Assembly (NCBI GenBank): GCA_001898995.1
Contig: MKVZ01000016.1
Coordinates: 184,108-248,107 of the forward strand
Length of the DNA stretch: 64,000 nt
Direction of reading: 5' to 3'
Origin: Rhizobiales bacterium 63-22
GTDB lineage: Bacteria; Pseudomonadota; Alphaproteobacteria; Rhizobiales; Rhizobiaceae
Shown here in pieces: positions 52,082-60,060 of the stretch. The notes beneath the pieces are model-generated. The model was not told the DNA's origin, made no database searches, and saw nothing but the letters and a program-made list of their open reading frames with translations. How positions within the stretch are numbered: the stretch's first letter is position 1; every line of letters begins with the position of its first letter. The translations under genes were made by a program, and so were the position numbers.

Positions 52082-53307
52082 ACCGTTTCTCCTTTACTGA
52101 TGCGGGGCCGGGCGTCTTCGGTCCGTCCTGAAAGTCCCGCTATGGTTTCAAGTGCTTCGGTGGCGATGACGTGCTCTTCGTCCGTCGCCAGCATGAAGGC
52201 GGCGACCGGGCTTCCCTCGCGCGTGATGCGAAAGGCGTTGGCGGTGTTGGCGGCCGGATCGAGCCCGAGGCCCAGCCATGCGAGCCTGTCGCAGACGGCA
52301 GAGCGGATTTGCGGCTGATGCTCGCCGATGCCCGCCGTGAAGATCAGCGCATCCAGTCCGCCCAGCGTGGCGGCGAGGCGGCAGACCTCGCCGGCGATGC
52401 GAAGCGTGAAAATGTCGATCGCCTCGCGCGCGCGGGAGTCGTTTTCGGCGAACAGCCGGCGGGTGTCGCCGCTGATCCCGGAAAGGCCGAGCAGGCCGGA
52501 CTGCTTGTAGAGCAGGTTCGACAGGGCATCGGCGTCCATCTTCTCCTGCTGCGTGAGATAAAGCAGCGCTCCCGGATCGAGCGCGCCGCAGCGCGTCGCC
52601 ATCGGAATGCCGTCGAGCGTGGAAAAGCCCATGCTGGTGTCTAGGCTTCGCCCGCCCTGCATGCCGCACAGGCTGGCCCCGCTGCCCAGATGCGCCACAA
52701 CCACCCTGCCCCCGGCCAGTTCCGGCGCGAGGCGGGCAAAATTGCCGGCGATGGATTTATAGGAAAGGCCGTGAAAGCCATAGCGCTTGACGCCGCGATC
52801 GTGGAATGCGCCCGGAAGGGCGAAACGGCGCACCGTATCCGGCATGGTGCGGTGGAAAGCGGTGTCGAAGGAGGCCGTCTGCGGAACCGACGGCAAAAGC
52901 TTGCGGATCGCGCGGATCAGCGAGAGGCTTTGCGGCTGGTGCAGCGGCGCGAAGACCGACAGGCTGTCGATCCCGGCGATGGCCGACTCGTCCAGAAGCA
53001 CAGGCCCCGCGAAAATATCGCCGCCGTGGACGACACGATGACCGATGGCGGCGACGCGGCCGGGATCGAGATGATCCGGCAACGCGCCCAGAATCCGGCC
53101 GAAGACCGTGGCGAGGTCGCCCCTCAGCGTGGTCCGCACGGGCACCACCGTTTCACCCCCCTCGCCGCTCATGCGGAAGGTGAGCGGCACCGCATTGAAA
53201 TCGATGGCGCCTCTGGCCGTGGGACGCACCGCCTGCCCGTCATGTTCGAAAATGCCGACCTTTACCGTGGACGAGCCGGCATTGAAGGTGACGAGTTGGC
53301 TGTTCAT
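52078..53307 (-). CDS. ackA: Acetate kinase
   Basis: A 409-residue enzyme that converts acetyl phosphate and ADP to acetate and ATP. Signature 1 is [16 protein letters not shown] at the N-terminus, signature 2 is [44 protein letters not shown] and [13 protein letters not shown] are also present. Start at the ATG giving [13 protein letters not shown]. First gene of the two-gene ackA-xfp operon, a compact ATP-forming shunt from pentose phosphates. Confidence 0.95.
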   Translation of the reverse strand: MNSQLVTFNAGSSTVKVGIFEHDGQAVRPTARGAIDFNAVPLTFRMSGEGGETVVPVRTTLRGDLATVFGRILGALPDHLDPGRVAAIGHRVVHGGDIFAGPVLLDESAIAGIDSLSVFAPLHQPQSLSLIRAIRKLLPSVPQTASFDTAFHRTMPDTVRRFALPGAFHDRGVKRYGFHGLSYKSIAGNFARLAPELAGGRVVVAHLGSGASLCGMQGGRSLDTSMGFSTLDGIPMATRCGALDPGALLYLTQQEKMDADALSNLLYKQSGLLGLSGISGDTRRLFAENDSRAREAIDIFTLRIAGEVCRLAATLGGLDALIFTAGIGEHQPQIRSAVCDRLAWLGLGLDPAANTANAFRITREGSPVAAFMLATDEEHVIATEALETIAGLSGRTEDARPRISKGETV

Positions 53308-53500
53308 TCGGACGGTTCCATATTTGGCGGCCAGATTTCCAGCCCATGGCAGGTTTAAGCGCGGGCTCCGGGCCCGCATTGTTTTCGATCAATCGAAGCC
53401 GCGCAACAGGGCGCTGAAATTTTCGCACGCGACAGCGACGGATTTACCGGCCCGCCACGTTCAAGAACCGTAAGTCAGCTCATCCTTCCCACCCGCATAA

Positions 53501-53516
53501 GGCCAAAAATATGGCC
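53501..53516. other. Small inverted repeat before the EF-hand gene
   Basis: GGCCA-AAAATA-TGGCC lies 20 bases before the EF-hand start codon. It could be an operator or an RNA hairpin in the leader; the arms are short (5 bp). Confidence 0.25.
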
Positions 53517-53535
53517 GAACATGGAGAAAACGCTC

Positions 53536-53967
53536 ATGATCCGTCCCCTGATCACCGCCATGCCGCTGGCCCTCGTGCTGATCGTCGCCGGACCGGCGCT
53601 CGCCCAGACAAATGCGCAGACCGGCACGCAAACCGGCACTCAGGCCGCCACGCCGGCACCGAAGCGCGGCGTAACGCTCGAACAGTTCAAGGCGCGCCGG
53701 GAAAAGGCCTTCATGAAAGCCGACGCCGACCATGACGGCAAGATCAGCCTGGCCGAATGGACCGCCTTCCGCACGAAGCACAATGCCAAGGGCGATCCGT
53801 CGAAGTTCTTCAAGCTGATCGATACCAATCATGACGGCTTCATCGACCATGACGAACTGGATGCCTTTCTGACCAAACGCTTCAACCATATGGACAAGAA
53901 TCATGACGGCGTGCTGACACCGGATGAAATGCCGGGTCACAATTCCGCTACCAGGAAGGCGCAGTAA
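53536..53967 (+). CDS. Secreted EF-hand calcium-binding protein
   Basis: A 143-residue protein with a signal peptide (about 1-24, ending ALAQ) and three canonical 12-residue EF-hand loops: DADHDGKISLAE (about residues 63-74), DTNHDGFIDHDE and DKNHDGVLTPDE. All calcium-coordinating positions are filled. A Thr/Gln-rich linker (TGTQTGTQ) precedes them. Start at the ATG 53536 with GGAG 9 bases upstream; an ATG five codons earlier lacks a site. It is 44 bp before the sigma factor gene on the same strand, so it may belong to that system. Confidence 0.88.
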   Translation: MIRPLITAMPLALVLIVAGPALAQTNAQTGTQTGTQAATPAPKRGVTLEQFKARREKAFMKADADHDGKISLAEWTAFRTKHNAKGDPSKFFKLIDTNHDGFIDHDELDAFLTKRFNHMDKNHDGVLTPDEMPGHNSATRKAQ

Positions 53968-54011
53968 AACGACAGGCAGGAAAGCAGATGCGATGACCGC
54001 AGAATCCGCCC

Positions 54012-54578
54012 ATGGGAGTGCCGCCATCGATGGGTTCCGACCCGGACGAAGAGCTGGTCCGCCGTATCGGCGCGGGCGAAGAGGCGGCCATGCAGGCGCT
54101 GGTCGCCCGCAGGCTGCCGCGCGTGCTGGCGCTCGCCCGGCGCATGCTGGGCGACGCCGCGGAGGCGGAGGACGTGGCGCAGGAAACCTTCATCCGGGTG
54201 TGGCGCCATGCGTCGGGCTGGCGCGCCGGCCGGGCGCGTTTCGACACCTGGCTGCATCGTGTCGCGCTCAATCTCTGCTACGATCGGCTGCGGCGCCGGC
54301 GCGAATGGACCAGTGCCGACGAGCTGCCCGACATGGCGCAGGACGATACGGCGGAGGAGGCCCGGAGGCATGAAGATGCCAGCATCCGGGTCGAACAGGC
54401 CCTGAAAGCGATCGCCCCGCGCCAGCGCGAGGCGATCGTGCTGACCTATTATCAGGCCCTGTCCAATGCCGAAGCCGCAGAGGTCATGAATGTCAGCATA
54501 GAGGCGCTGGAAAGCCTGCTCTCACGCGGACGCCGCGCCTTGCAGGCGATGTTGAAAGGGGACGAAAGCGATGCATGA
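54012..54578 (+). CDS. ECF-type RNA polymerase sigma factor
   Basis: A 188-residue sigma-70 factor of the ECF class with only regions 2 and 4. Region 2 shows DAAEAEDVAQETFIRVWRHA and FDTWLHRVALNLCYDRLRRR. Region 4 shows LKAIAPRQREAIVLTYYQAL, SNAEAAEVMNVSIEALESLL and SRGRRAL. Start could instead be the ATG at 54030, which has GGGAG about 11 bases upstream. The next gene overlaps its end by 8 bp. It should direct a regulon released by an inner-membrane anti-sigma protein. Confidence 0.9.
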   Translation: MGVPPSMGSDPDEELVRRIGAGEEAAMQALVARRLPRVLALARRMLGDAAEAEDVAQETFIRVWRHASGWRAGRARFDTWLHRVALNLCYDRLRRRREWTSADELPDMAQDDTAEEARRHEDASIRVEQALKAIAPRQREAIVLTYYQALSNAEAAEVMNVSIEALESLLSRGRRALQAMLKGDESDA

Positions 54579-55032
54579 GGGCGCGGAACATCCGGCAATG
54601 ACAGAAAAAACGATGGATGCGCAGCGTTTCGGGACGCTGGCTTCGATCTATGGCGGGCGGCTGCAATCGTGGCCGGAAGAAGAGCGGTCCACTGCCGAAG
54701 CCTTCGCGCTGTCGGCGGATGGCAGGGCCATTCTGGCGCGCGCGGACGCGCTCGACGCCATGCTCGACGCCTATGCCGTTCCCGCGCCTTCGTCCGGATT
54801 GCATGCGCGCATCCTGCAAGACGGCCGTGCGCGGCTGGCGAGCCGGCGGCGCGGACGGCTGTGGTGGTCCGGCTTCGGCCTCGCCGGGCTCGGGCTTGCC
54901 GGCGTGCTGGCGGGCGCGCTGCTGGTGGCCGTCATCTCGCCCCCGCCCCTGACCGACCATACCGTCTTCGACGCCGATACGACCGCCTTCGGCGACCTCG
55001 TCCCGTCGCAGTCGGCGCAAGAGGATATGTGA
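54571..55032 (+). CDS. Putative anti-sigma factor, single-pass membrane protein
   Basis: A 153-residue protein: a cytoplasmic N-terminal 90 residues, one transmembrane helix at about 98-120 (FGLAGLGLAGVLAGALLVAV) and a 30-residue periplasmic tail. It begins 8 bp inside the sigma gene and precedes a periplasmic sensor-like gene. Position and topology fit a CnrY-like anti-sigma factor, but there is no clear zinc anti-sigma motif or known domain. Inference from context. Confidence 0.65.
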   Translation: MHEGAEHPAMTEKTMDAQRFGTLASIYGGRLQSWPEEERSTAEAFALSADGRAILARADALDAMLDAYAVPAPSSGLHARILQDGRARLASRRRGRLWWSGFGLAGLGLAGVLAGALLVAVISPPPLTDHTVFDADTTAFGDLVPSQSAQEDM

Positions 55033-55034
55033 CC

Positions 55035-55475
55035 ATGGCTTCCTCCCGCCTTCCGCTCATCGTGTCGGTGGCGCTCAATGTCTTCCTGCTTGGCGGCCTC
55101 ATCGGCGGCGCGCTCTGGGTGCATAGCCACGGGCCTCTTCCCGGCGGCACGTTACAGGCGGCGGTGCGAAGCCTCCCGCCTGACCAGCGCGTCGCGCTGC
55201 ACAAGGCCTTGCGCGCCGTGCGGCTGGAAAACCGCCCGACGATGATCGAGAGCAGGCAGGCCCGCCGCGACGCCGCCAATCTGCTCCGGCAGCCGACGCT
55301 CGATGCCGCCGCGCTTTCGGCGGCGCTCCAGCGCGCCCGTACGGCGGACGTCACCATGCGCGCCAAGCTGGAACAGCGCATCGTAGACTTCGCCGCCACG
55401 AGTTCGCAGCAGGTGCGCGACCTTCTGGCCGACGGACTGATCCGCCGCCTGCCGCCGCCCAGGAAAGCGCGCTGA
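55035..55475 (+). CDS. CnrX/ZraP-like periplasmic sensor protein
   Basis: A 146-residue protein with an N-terminal anchor (about 8-28, VSVALNVFLLGGLIGGALWV) and a helical periplasmic domain with the pattern of heavy-metal-resistance family proteins (LPPDQRVALHKALR, then RQARRDAANLLRQPTLDAAA). Only three His and no Cys are present, so metal binding as in CnrX is not assured. It starts 2 bases after the anti-sigma stop. With the two preceding genes it forms a sigma/anti-sigma/sensor set. Confidence 0.72.
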   Translation: MASSRLPLIVSVALNVFLLGGLIGGALWVHSHGPLPGGTLQAAVRSLPPDQRVALHKALRAVRLENRPTMIESRQARRDAANLLRQPTLDAAALSAALQRARTADVTMRAKLEQRIVDFAATSSQQVRDLLADGLIRRLPPPRKAR

Positions 55476-55603
55476 AAAACCGTCGCCGCGGAACGATCGA
55501 AAAAATTTTCGATATCGAGCGACGGATCGGGCTTCATACGCCGTTGAATGGAATGAAGGGGGGCCACGTTTCCTTAACTCTCGCAAGTGATGGAGTAAGT
55601 GCC

Positions 55604-55972
55604 TTGACCAGATCTCTTACTTTCGCGGCCGCGGCTCTCGGCGGCCTATTGATGACCGCCGGCATGGCCTCCGCCATGCCGCTCGCGCCCACGGCCACCA
55701 CGGCGGCGGCTGTCCCGGCCCAATCAAGCCCAGTCCAGTCCGGCTCGGTCCAATCGGGCCTCGTTCAGAAGGTCGCCTGGGGCTGCCCCTGGGGCTGGCA
55801 TCCGGACTATTGGGGCCGGTGCGTGCCCAACGTCATCGTTCCGGGGCCGGTCTACCACTATTACGGCTGGGGCTGGCACCGCCCGGTCTATTATTATCAT
55901 CCGGGGTGGCGCTGGCATCATCCCCATCCCATGTGGCATCCCCCCGTCTGGCGCCATCACTGGCACCACTGA
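55604..55972 (+). CDS. Small secreted His/Trp-rich protein
   Basis: A 122-residue protein with a signal peptide (about 1-25) and a GLVQKVAWGCPWGWHPDYWG segment. A cysteine in GRCVPN and a C-terminus of repeated His, Trp, Tyr and Pro (HPPVWRHHWHH) follow. Start is a TTG at 55604 with TGGAG 8 bases upstream; an ATG at 55544 is an alternative without a site. The GL(V/L)QKV...C...GW...C(V)P order matches the protein at 36656, so these are distant paralogues. The His-rich tail could bind metal. Confidence 0.65.
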   Translation: MTRSLTFAAAALGGLLMTAGMASAMPLAPTATTAAAVPAQSSPVQSGSVQSGLVQKVAWGCPWGWHPDYWGRCVPNVIVPGPVYHYYGWGWHRPVYYYHPGWRWHHPHPMWHPPVWRHHWHH

Positions 55973-56072
55973 CGAGACGGTATCGCAACAGATGGAATGA
56001 ACGGGCAGCGGCGCGCGCGTGCGCGCCGCCTCCAGGCAATCGGCCCCGGAACCAGCCACAAGCGAGTCAGCC

Positions 56073-57521
56073 ATGGCCTATCCACCCGCAAAGCCCGACG
56101 AAGCCCCCGGCAGGGCGCTCGTCGTCTTCAACCGCTTCGGCCTCGGCGCACGGCCGGGCGACATGGCCCGGCTTGGAAGGAAGCTCGACAGCGATCCGCG
56201 CGCCGTCCTGAAAGCCGAACTTGCCACGCGGGAAATCGCGCTGATTCCGACCTTCACCGTCCATGACGACCAATCCGTAACCGAACTGCCGGGCAGCACC
56301 GCGGCCATTCAGGCGAGCATGGCGGAAGCCATCGAGCGCAAAGCCATGCGGGATCGCGGGGCCGCCACCGGCTCACCGGCAAAACCGGCAAAACCGGGCC
56401 TGCCTTCGGTCGAGCAGAAGCTGTTCCGGGCCGAGGAGCAGGCGCGCTTCGACAAGGCGCTGCAAGTGGAAATCGGCTTCGTCGAGCGGCTCGTCGCCTT
56501 CTGGTCCAACCATTTCTGCGTGTCCGCCGCCAAGGACAATATCGTGCGCGTTTCGGCCGGCGCCTTCGAGCGCGAGGCCATCCGCCCCCATATTCTGGGG
56601 CGATTCTCCGACATGCTGCTGGCGGTGGAACATCACCCCGCCATGCTGTTCTTTCTCGACAACCAGCAATCGGTCGGCCCGGATTCGCGCGCGGGCGGCC
56701 ACGGCAGGCGCGGCCTCAACGAGAACCTCGCCCGCGAGGTTCTGGAACTGCACACGCTCGGCGTCGGCAGCGGCTATACGCAGGCCGATGTCACCACCTT
56801 CGCCCGCATCCTGACCGGCTGGACCATGGCCGGGCGCGAGGGCGGTCTCGGCCAGCCGGGCACCTTCGCCTTCAACGCCAATGCGCACGAGCCGGGCGAC
56901 GAGACCTTCATGGGCAAGACCTATCCCGCCGGTGGCGAGGGTCAGGCGGAAGCGGTGCTGAACGACGTGGCACGCCATCCGGCCACCGCAAGGCATATCG
57001 CCACCAAGCTTGCGCAGCATTTCATCGCCGACGATCCGCCGCCCTCGGCGGTCGCGCGTCTCACCGCGGCCTTTTCCAGGCATGACGGCGACCTGCGCGT
57101 CATGGCGCTGACCCTGATCAACATGCCTGAAGCGTGGTCGCATCCCCTCACCAAGATGCGCTCGCCGCTCGACTACGCGCTGGCCATGCGCCGCGCCATC
57201 GGCCCGGCGCCGGGCGCCGATCCCGGCCAGACGCTCAACTGGCTCAACATGCTCGGCGAGCCGCTGTGGCAGCCGCCGGAACCGAACGGCTATCCCGATA
57301 CCGCCGCCGCCCATGCCTCGCCCGCCGGAATGAAGATGCGGCTCGACATCGCATGGCAGGCCGCACGCCAGATGAAGACCATCGGCGACCCCAACGCGCT
57401 CTTGACGGATATCGTCGGGCCATCGGCCTCGCCGGAAACGCGGCAGGCCGTGGCGCGCGCCGCATCGCGCCAGCAGGCGGTGGCGCTGTTGCTCATGTCG
57501 CCCGAATTCCAGCGGAGGTAA
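56073..57521 (+). CDS. DUF1800 family protein
   Basis: A 482-residue protein of the DUF1800 family, with FNRFGLGARPGDM at the start, FWSNHFCVSA, GRRGLNENLAREVLELHTLG and TRILTGW-like (FARILTGWTM) motifs. DUF1800 proteins are nearly always encoded with a DUF1501 partner, as here (4-bp gap). No signal peptide is evident. Function of the pair is not established. Start at the ATG (56073) with a GAG-rich upstream. Confidence 0.88.
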   Translation: MAYPPAKPDEAPGRALVVFNRFGLGARPGDMARLGRKLDSDPRAVLKAELATREIALIPTFTVHDDQSVTELPGSTAAIQASMAEAIERKAMRDRGAATGSPAKPAKPGLPSVEQKLFRAEEQARFDKALQVEIGFVERLVAFWSNHFCVSAAKDNIVRVSAGAFEREAIRPHILGRFSDMLLAVEHHPAMLFFLDNQQSVGPDSRAGGHGRRGLNENLAREVLELHTLGVGSGYTQADVTTFARILTGWTMAGREGGLGQPGTFAFNANAHEPGDETFMGKTYPAGGEGQAEAVLNDVARHPATARHIATKLAQHFIADDPPPSAVARLTAAFSRHDGDLRVMALTLINMPEAWSHPLTKMRSPLDYALAMRRAIGPAPGADPGQTLNWLNMLGEPLWQPPEPNGYPDTAAAHASPAGMKMRLDIAWQAARQMKTIGDPNALLTDIVGPSASPETRQAVARAASRQQAVALLLMSPEFQRR

Positions 57522-57525
57522 CGTC

Positions 57526-58761
57526 ATGAAATTCTTCAATCCTCTGTGCGAGACGCCCGATCCAGCCCGCCGTGCCGTGCTCGTCGGCGGCGGAACCCTG
57601 TCCGCATGGGCCTGCCTGCCGCGCTTCGCCCGCGCCGCCGACAATCGCGATCCGCGCCTCGTCGTCGTCATCCTGCGCGGGGCGCTAGACGGGCTTTCGA
57701 CGATCGGGCCGGTCGGCGATCCCGATTATGCCGGATTGCACGGCGATATCGCCCTGTCGCTCAGCGGGCCGCATCCGGCGCTGCCGCTCGACAGTTTCTT
57801 CGCCGCCAATCCGGCCATGGTCAATTTCGCGCGGATGTTCCGCGCCGGGCAGGCTGCCGTGGTGCATGCCGCCGCCACCGGCTATCGCGACCGCTCGCAT
57901 TTCGACGGGCAGGATGCGCTGGAGAGCGGCTATCCCGGTCCGGGCCATGCCACGACAGGCTGGCTGAACCGGGCGCTCTCCGCCCTGCCGGGCGGCGACA
58001 GGGTCGGCGTGAAGGGCGGCCTCGCCGTCGGGGCCTCGACCCCGCTCGTCATACGCGGCGGGGCGCCGATCCTCGGCTGGGCGCCGCAGCGCCTGCCCGA
58101 TCCGAGCGACGATCTCGCCGACCGCGTGCTCGATCTCTACACGCACCGCGATCCGCCGCTCGCCGCGGCGCTTCAGCACGGCCTCGATGCCGGCCGTATG
58201 GCGGCGGGCGACGGCATGGACATCAAAAACCGCAGGGGCGGCGCGGCTGGGGCCATGCGCGAATCGGCGGCGGGCGCGGCGCGGCTGATGGCCGCCGACG
58301 ACGGGCCGCGCATCGCCGCGCTCGCCTTCGACGGCTGGGACACCCATGTCAACGAGGGCGGCGCGACAGGCCGGCTCGCCATGCTGCTCGGCGGTCTGGA
58401 CGAGGCCTTCGCCGCCTTCCAGACCGGGCTCGGCGCGCACTGGAAAGATACGGTGGTGGTTGCCGTCACCGAATTCGGCCGCACGGCGCGCATCAACGGA
58501 ACGACCGGCACCGACCACGGCACCGGCACGGTGATGCTTCTGGCGGGCGGCGCGCTGCGCGGCGGGCGTGTCATCGCCGACTGGCCGGGGCTCAAGCCGG
58601 CACAGCTCTATCAGGGCCGCGACCTCGCGCCCACCACCGATGTGCGCGGAGTGCTGAAGGGACTCCTCGCCGACCAGTTCGGGCTTTCTGCCTCGGTATT
58701 GGGCGGCAAGGTCTTCCCCGGCAGCGAGGCGGTCAAACCAATGCAGGGGCTTATCGTGTGA
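57526..58761 (+). CDS. DUF1501 family protein
   Basis: A 411-residue protein of the DUF1501 family (sulfatase/alkaline-phosphatase-like fold by family). A Tat-like N-terminus, PARRAVLVGGGTLSAWACLP, suggests export. Blocks: VVILRGALDGLSTIGPVGD, RSHFDGQDALESG, LAFDGWDTHVNEGG and VVAVTEFGRTARINGT. GGAGG precedes the ATG. It forms an operon with the DUF1800 gene. Confidence 0.88.
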   Translation: MKFFNPLCETPDPARRAVLVGGGTLSAWACLPRFARAADNRDPRLVVVILRGALDGLSTIGPVGDPDYAGLHGDIALSLSGPHPALPLDSFFAANPAMVNFARMFRAGQAAVVHAAATGYRDRSHFDGQDALESGYPGPGHATTGWLNRALSALPGGDRVGVKGGLAVGASTPLVIRGGAPILGWAPQRLPDPSDDLADRVLDLYTHRDPPLAAALQHGLDAGRMAAGDGMDIKNRRGGAAGAMRESAAGAARLMAADDGPRIAALAFDGWDTHVNEGGATGRLAMLLGGLDEAFAAFQTGLGAHWKDTVVVAVTEFGRTARINGTTGTDHGTGTVMLLAGGALRGGRVIADWPGLKPAQLYQGRDLAPTTDVRGVLKGLLADQFGLSASVLGGKVFPGSEAVKPMQGLIV

Positions 58762-58774
58762 AGGACCATATCCG

Positions 58775-60010
58775 ATGTCAGGATTCAGATTTTTTCTCGC
58801 CGTCGCAACGTCTTTGACCACGGCCGCGCTAGTGGTCGCGCCGTCATCGGCCCTGGCGCAGGCCTGCACCTGTCCCAGCGGCTTCCAGATCAGGGCGAAC
58901 CGGCCGCCGCCGCCGCTGCCCGTCTACGATCAGCCGCCCATGCCGGGACCGGGCTATATCTGGACGCCCGGCTACTGGTCGTGGAACAATTACGACTATT
59001 ACTGGGTGCCGGGAACATGGGTCCTGCCGCCCCGGCCCGGACTGCTCTGGACGCCGGGCTACTGGGCCTTCACCAACGGCATCTATGTCTACAACACCGG
59101 TTACTGGGCGCATCATGTCGGCTTCTACGGCGGGATCGTCTATGGCTTCGGCTATGCCGGCAACGGATATCAGGGCGGATACTGGAACGGCGACCGCTTC
59201 TTCTACAACCGCACCGTCAACAATTTCGGCTCCGTCAACGTCACCAACGTCTATGACAAGACGGTGGTGGTGAACAAGACGGTCATCAACCGCGTCAGCT
59301 ACAATGGCGGTGCGGGCGGCATCCCGGCGAGGCCGACGCCGCAGCAGGAACAGGTCGCGCGGGAGCCCCATATCCAGCCGACCGGCCCGCAGATCCAGCA
59401 TATCCGCGCCGCGAGCACGAACGGCAAGCTGTTCGATGCCGCCAATCACGGCAAGCCCGCGATTGCCGCGACGCCGCGTCCCCTGCATTTCGCCGGCGAG
59501 GAAGGTGCGAAACCCGGCGGCCCGAATGAACCCGCGAACCATGCGCCGGCCGGCGGCACTCCGGGGGCCATGCCGGGCATGCCGGTCGCTCCCGCTCCGC
59601 ACAAGGAAGGCGGACCGCAGGAGAAGCCGCTGACGGCCCAGCCACCGGCGGAGAAACATGCCGGACCCGCGCCGCAGGGCGGGCAAATGCAGGAAAAGCC
59701 GGCAGTTCCGCCAGCCCCTAAGGAACGGGAGGACCACAAGACACCGGAGGCTCCCAAGGCGCCGCCGCCCTTCACGCGGGAAGCGCCGCGGCAGGAACAG
59801 CCGGCTCCGCATCCCATGCCGCAGCACGCATCTAGACCGCAACCGCCCAGAGCGGCACCACGGGCGGCACCACGGGCGGCACCCCATGGGCCGGCTCCGC
59901 ACGGACCCGCGCCGCACAGGGCGGCTCCACACGGACCGGCGCCGCATCGGCCGGCTCATCACGGGCCCGCGCCGCATAGAAAGGCATGCAGGCCGGATCA
60001 GCATTGCTGA
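58775..60010 (+). CDS. Secreted YXWGXW-type repeat protein with Pro/Ala/His-rich tail
   Basis: A 411-residue exported protein. After a signal peptide (ending ALAQ) and a CTCPSGFQ segment it has aromatic repeats such as YIWTPGYWSWN, YYWVPGTWVL and LLWTPGYWAF (about residues 50-110), then a Gly/Tyr/Asn-rich stretch and VTNVYDKTVVVNKTVINR. The last 200 residues are low-complexity Pro/Ala/Gly/His, ending in RAAPRAAPRAAPHGPAPHG units. Such YXWGXW proteins are of unknown function. It follows DUF1501 by 13 bases and may be co-transcribed. Confidence 0.75.
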   Translation: MSGFRFFLAVATSLTTAALVVAPSSALAQACTCPSGFQIRANRPPPPLPVYDQPPMPGPGYIWTPGYWSWNNYDYYWVPGTWVLPPRPGLLWTPGYWAFTNGIYVYNTGYWAHHVGFYGGIVYGFGYAGNGYQGGYWNGDRFFYNRTVNNFGSVNVTNVYDKTVVVNKTVINRVSYNGGAGGIPARPTPQQEQVAREPHIQPTGPQIQHIRAASTNGKLFDAANHGKPAIAATPRPLHFAGEEGAKPGGPNEPANHAPAGGTPGAMPGMPVAPAPHKEGGPQEKPLTAQPPAEKHAGPAPQGGQMQEKPAVPPAPKEREDHKTPEAPKAPPPFTREAPRQEQPAPHPMPQHASRPQPPRAAPRAAPRAAPHGPAPHGPAPHRAAPHGPAPHRPAHHGPAPHRKACRPDQHC

Positions 60011-60029
60011 CGCGGTCTCCCCAGTCACG

Positions 60030-60060
60030 AGACGACCGGCCCGGCGATGGCCGGTCGTCT
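60030..60060. terminator. Hairpin between convergent genes
   Basis: AGACGACCGGC (60030-60040) pairs with GCCGGTCGTCT (60050-60060), 11-bp stem and 9-base loop. It overlaps the end of the GGDEF-EAL gene and follows the YXWGXW gene. No strong T-run is present. Confidence 0.6.
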
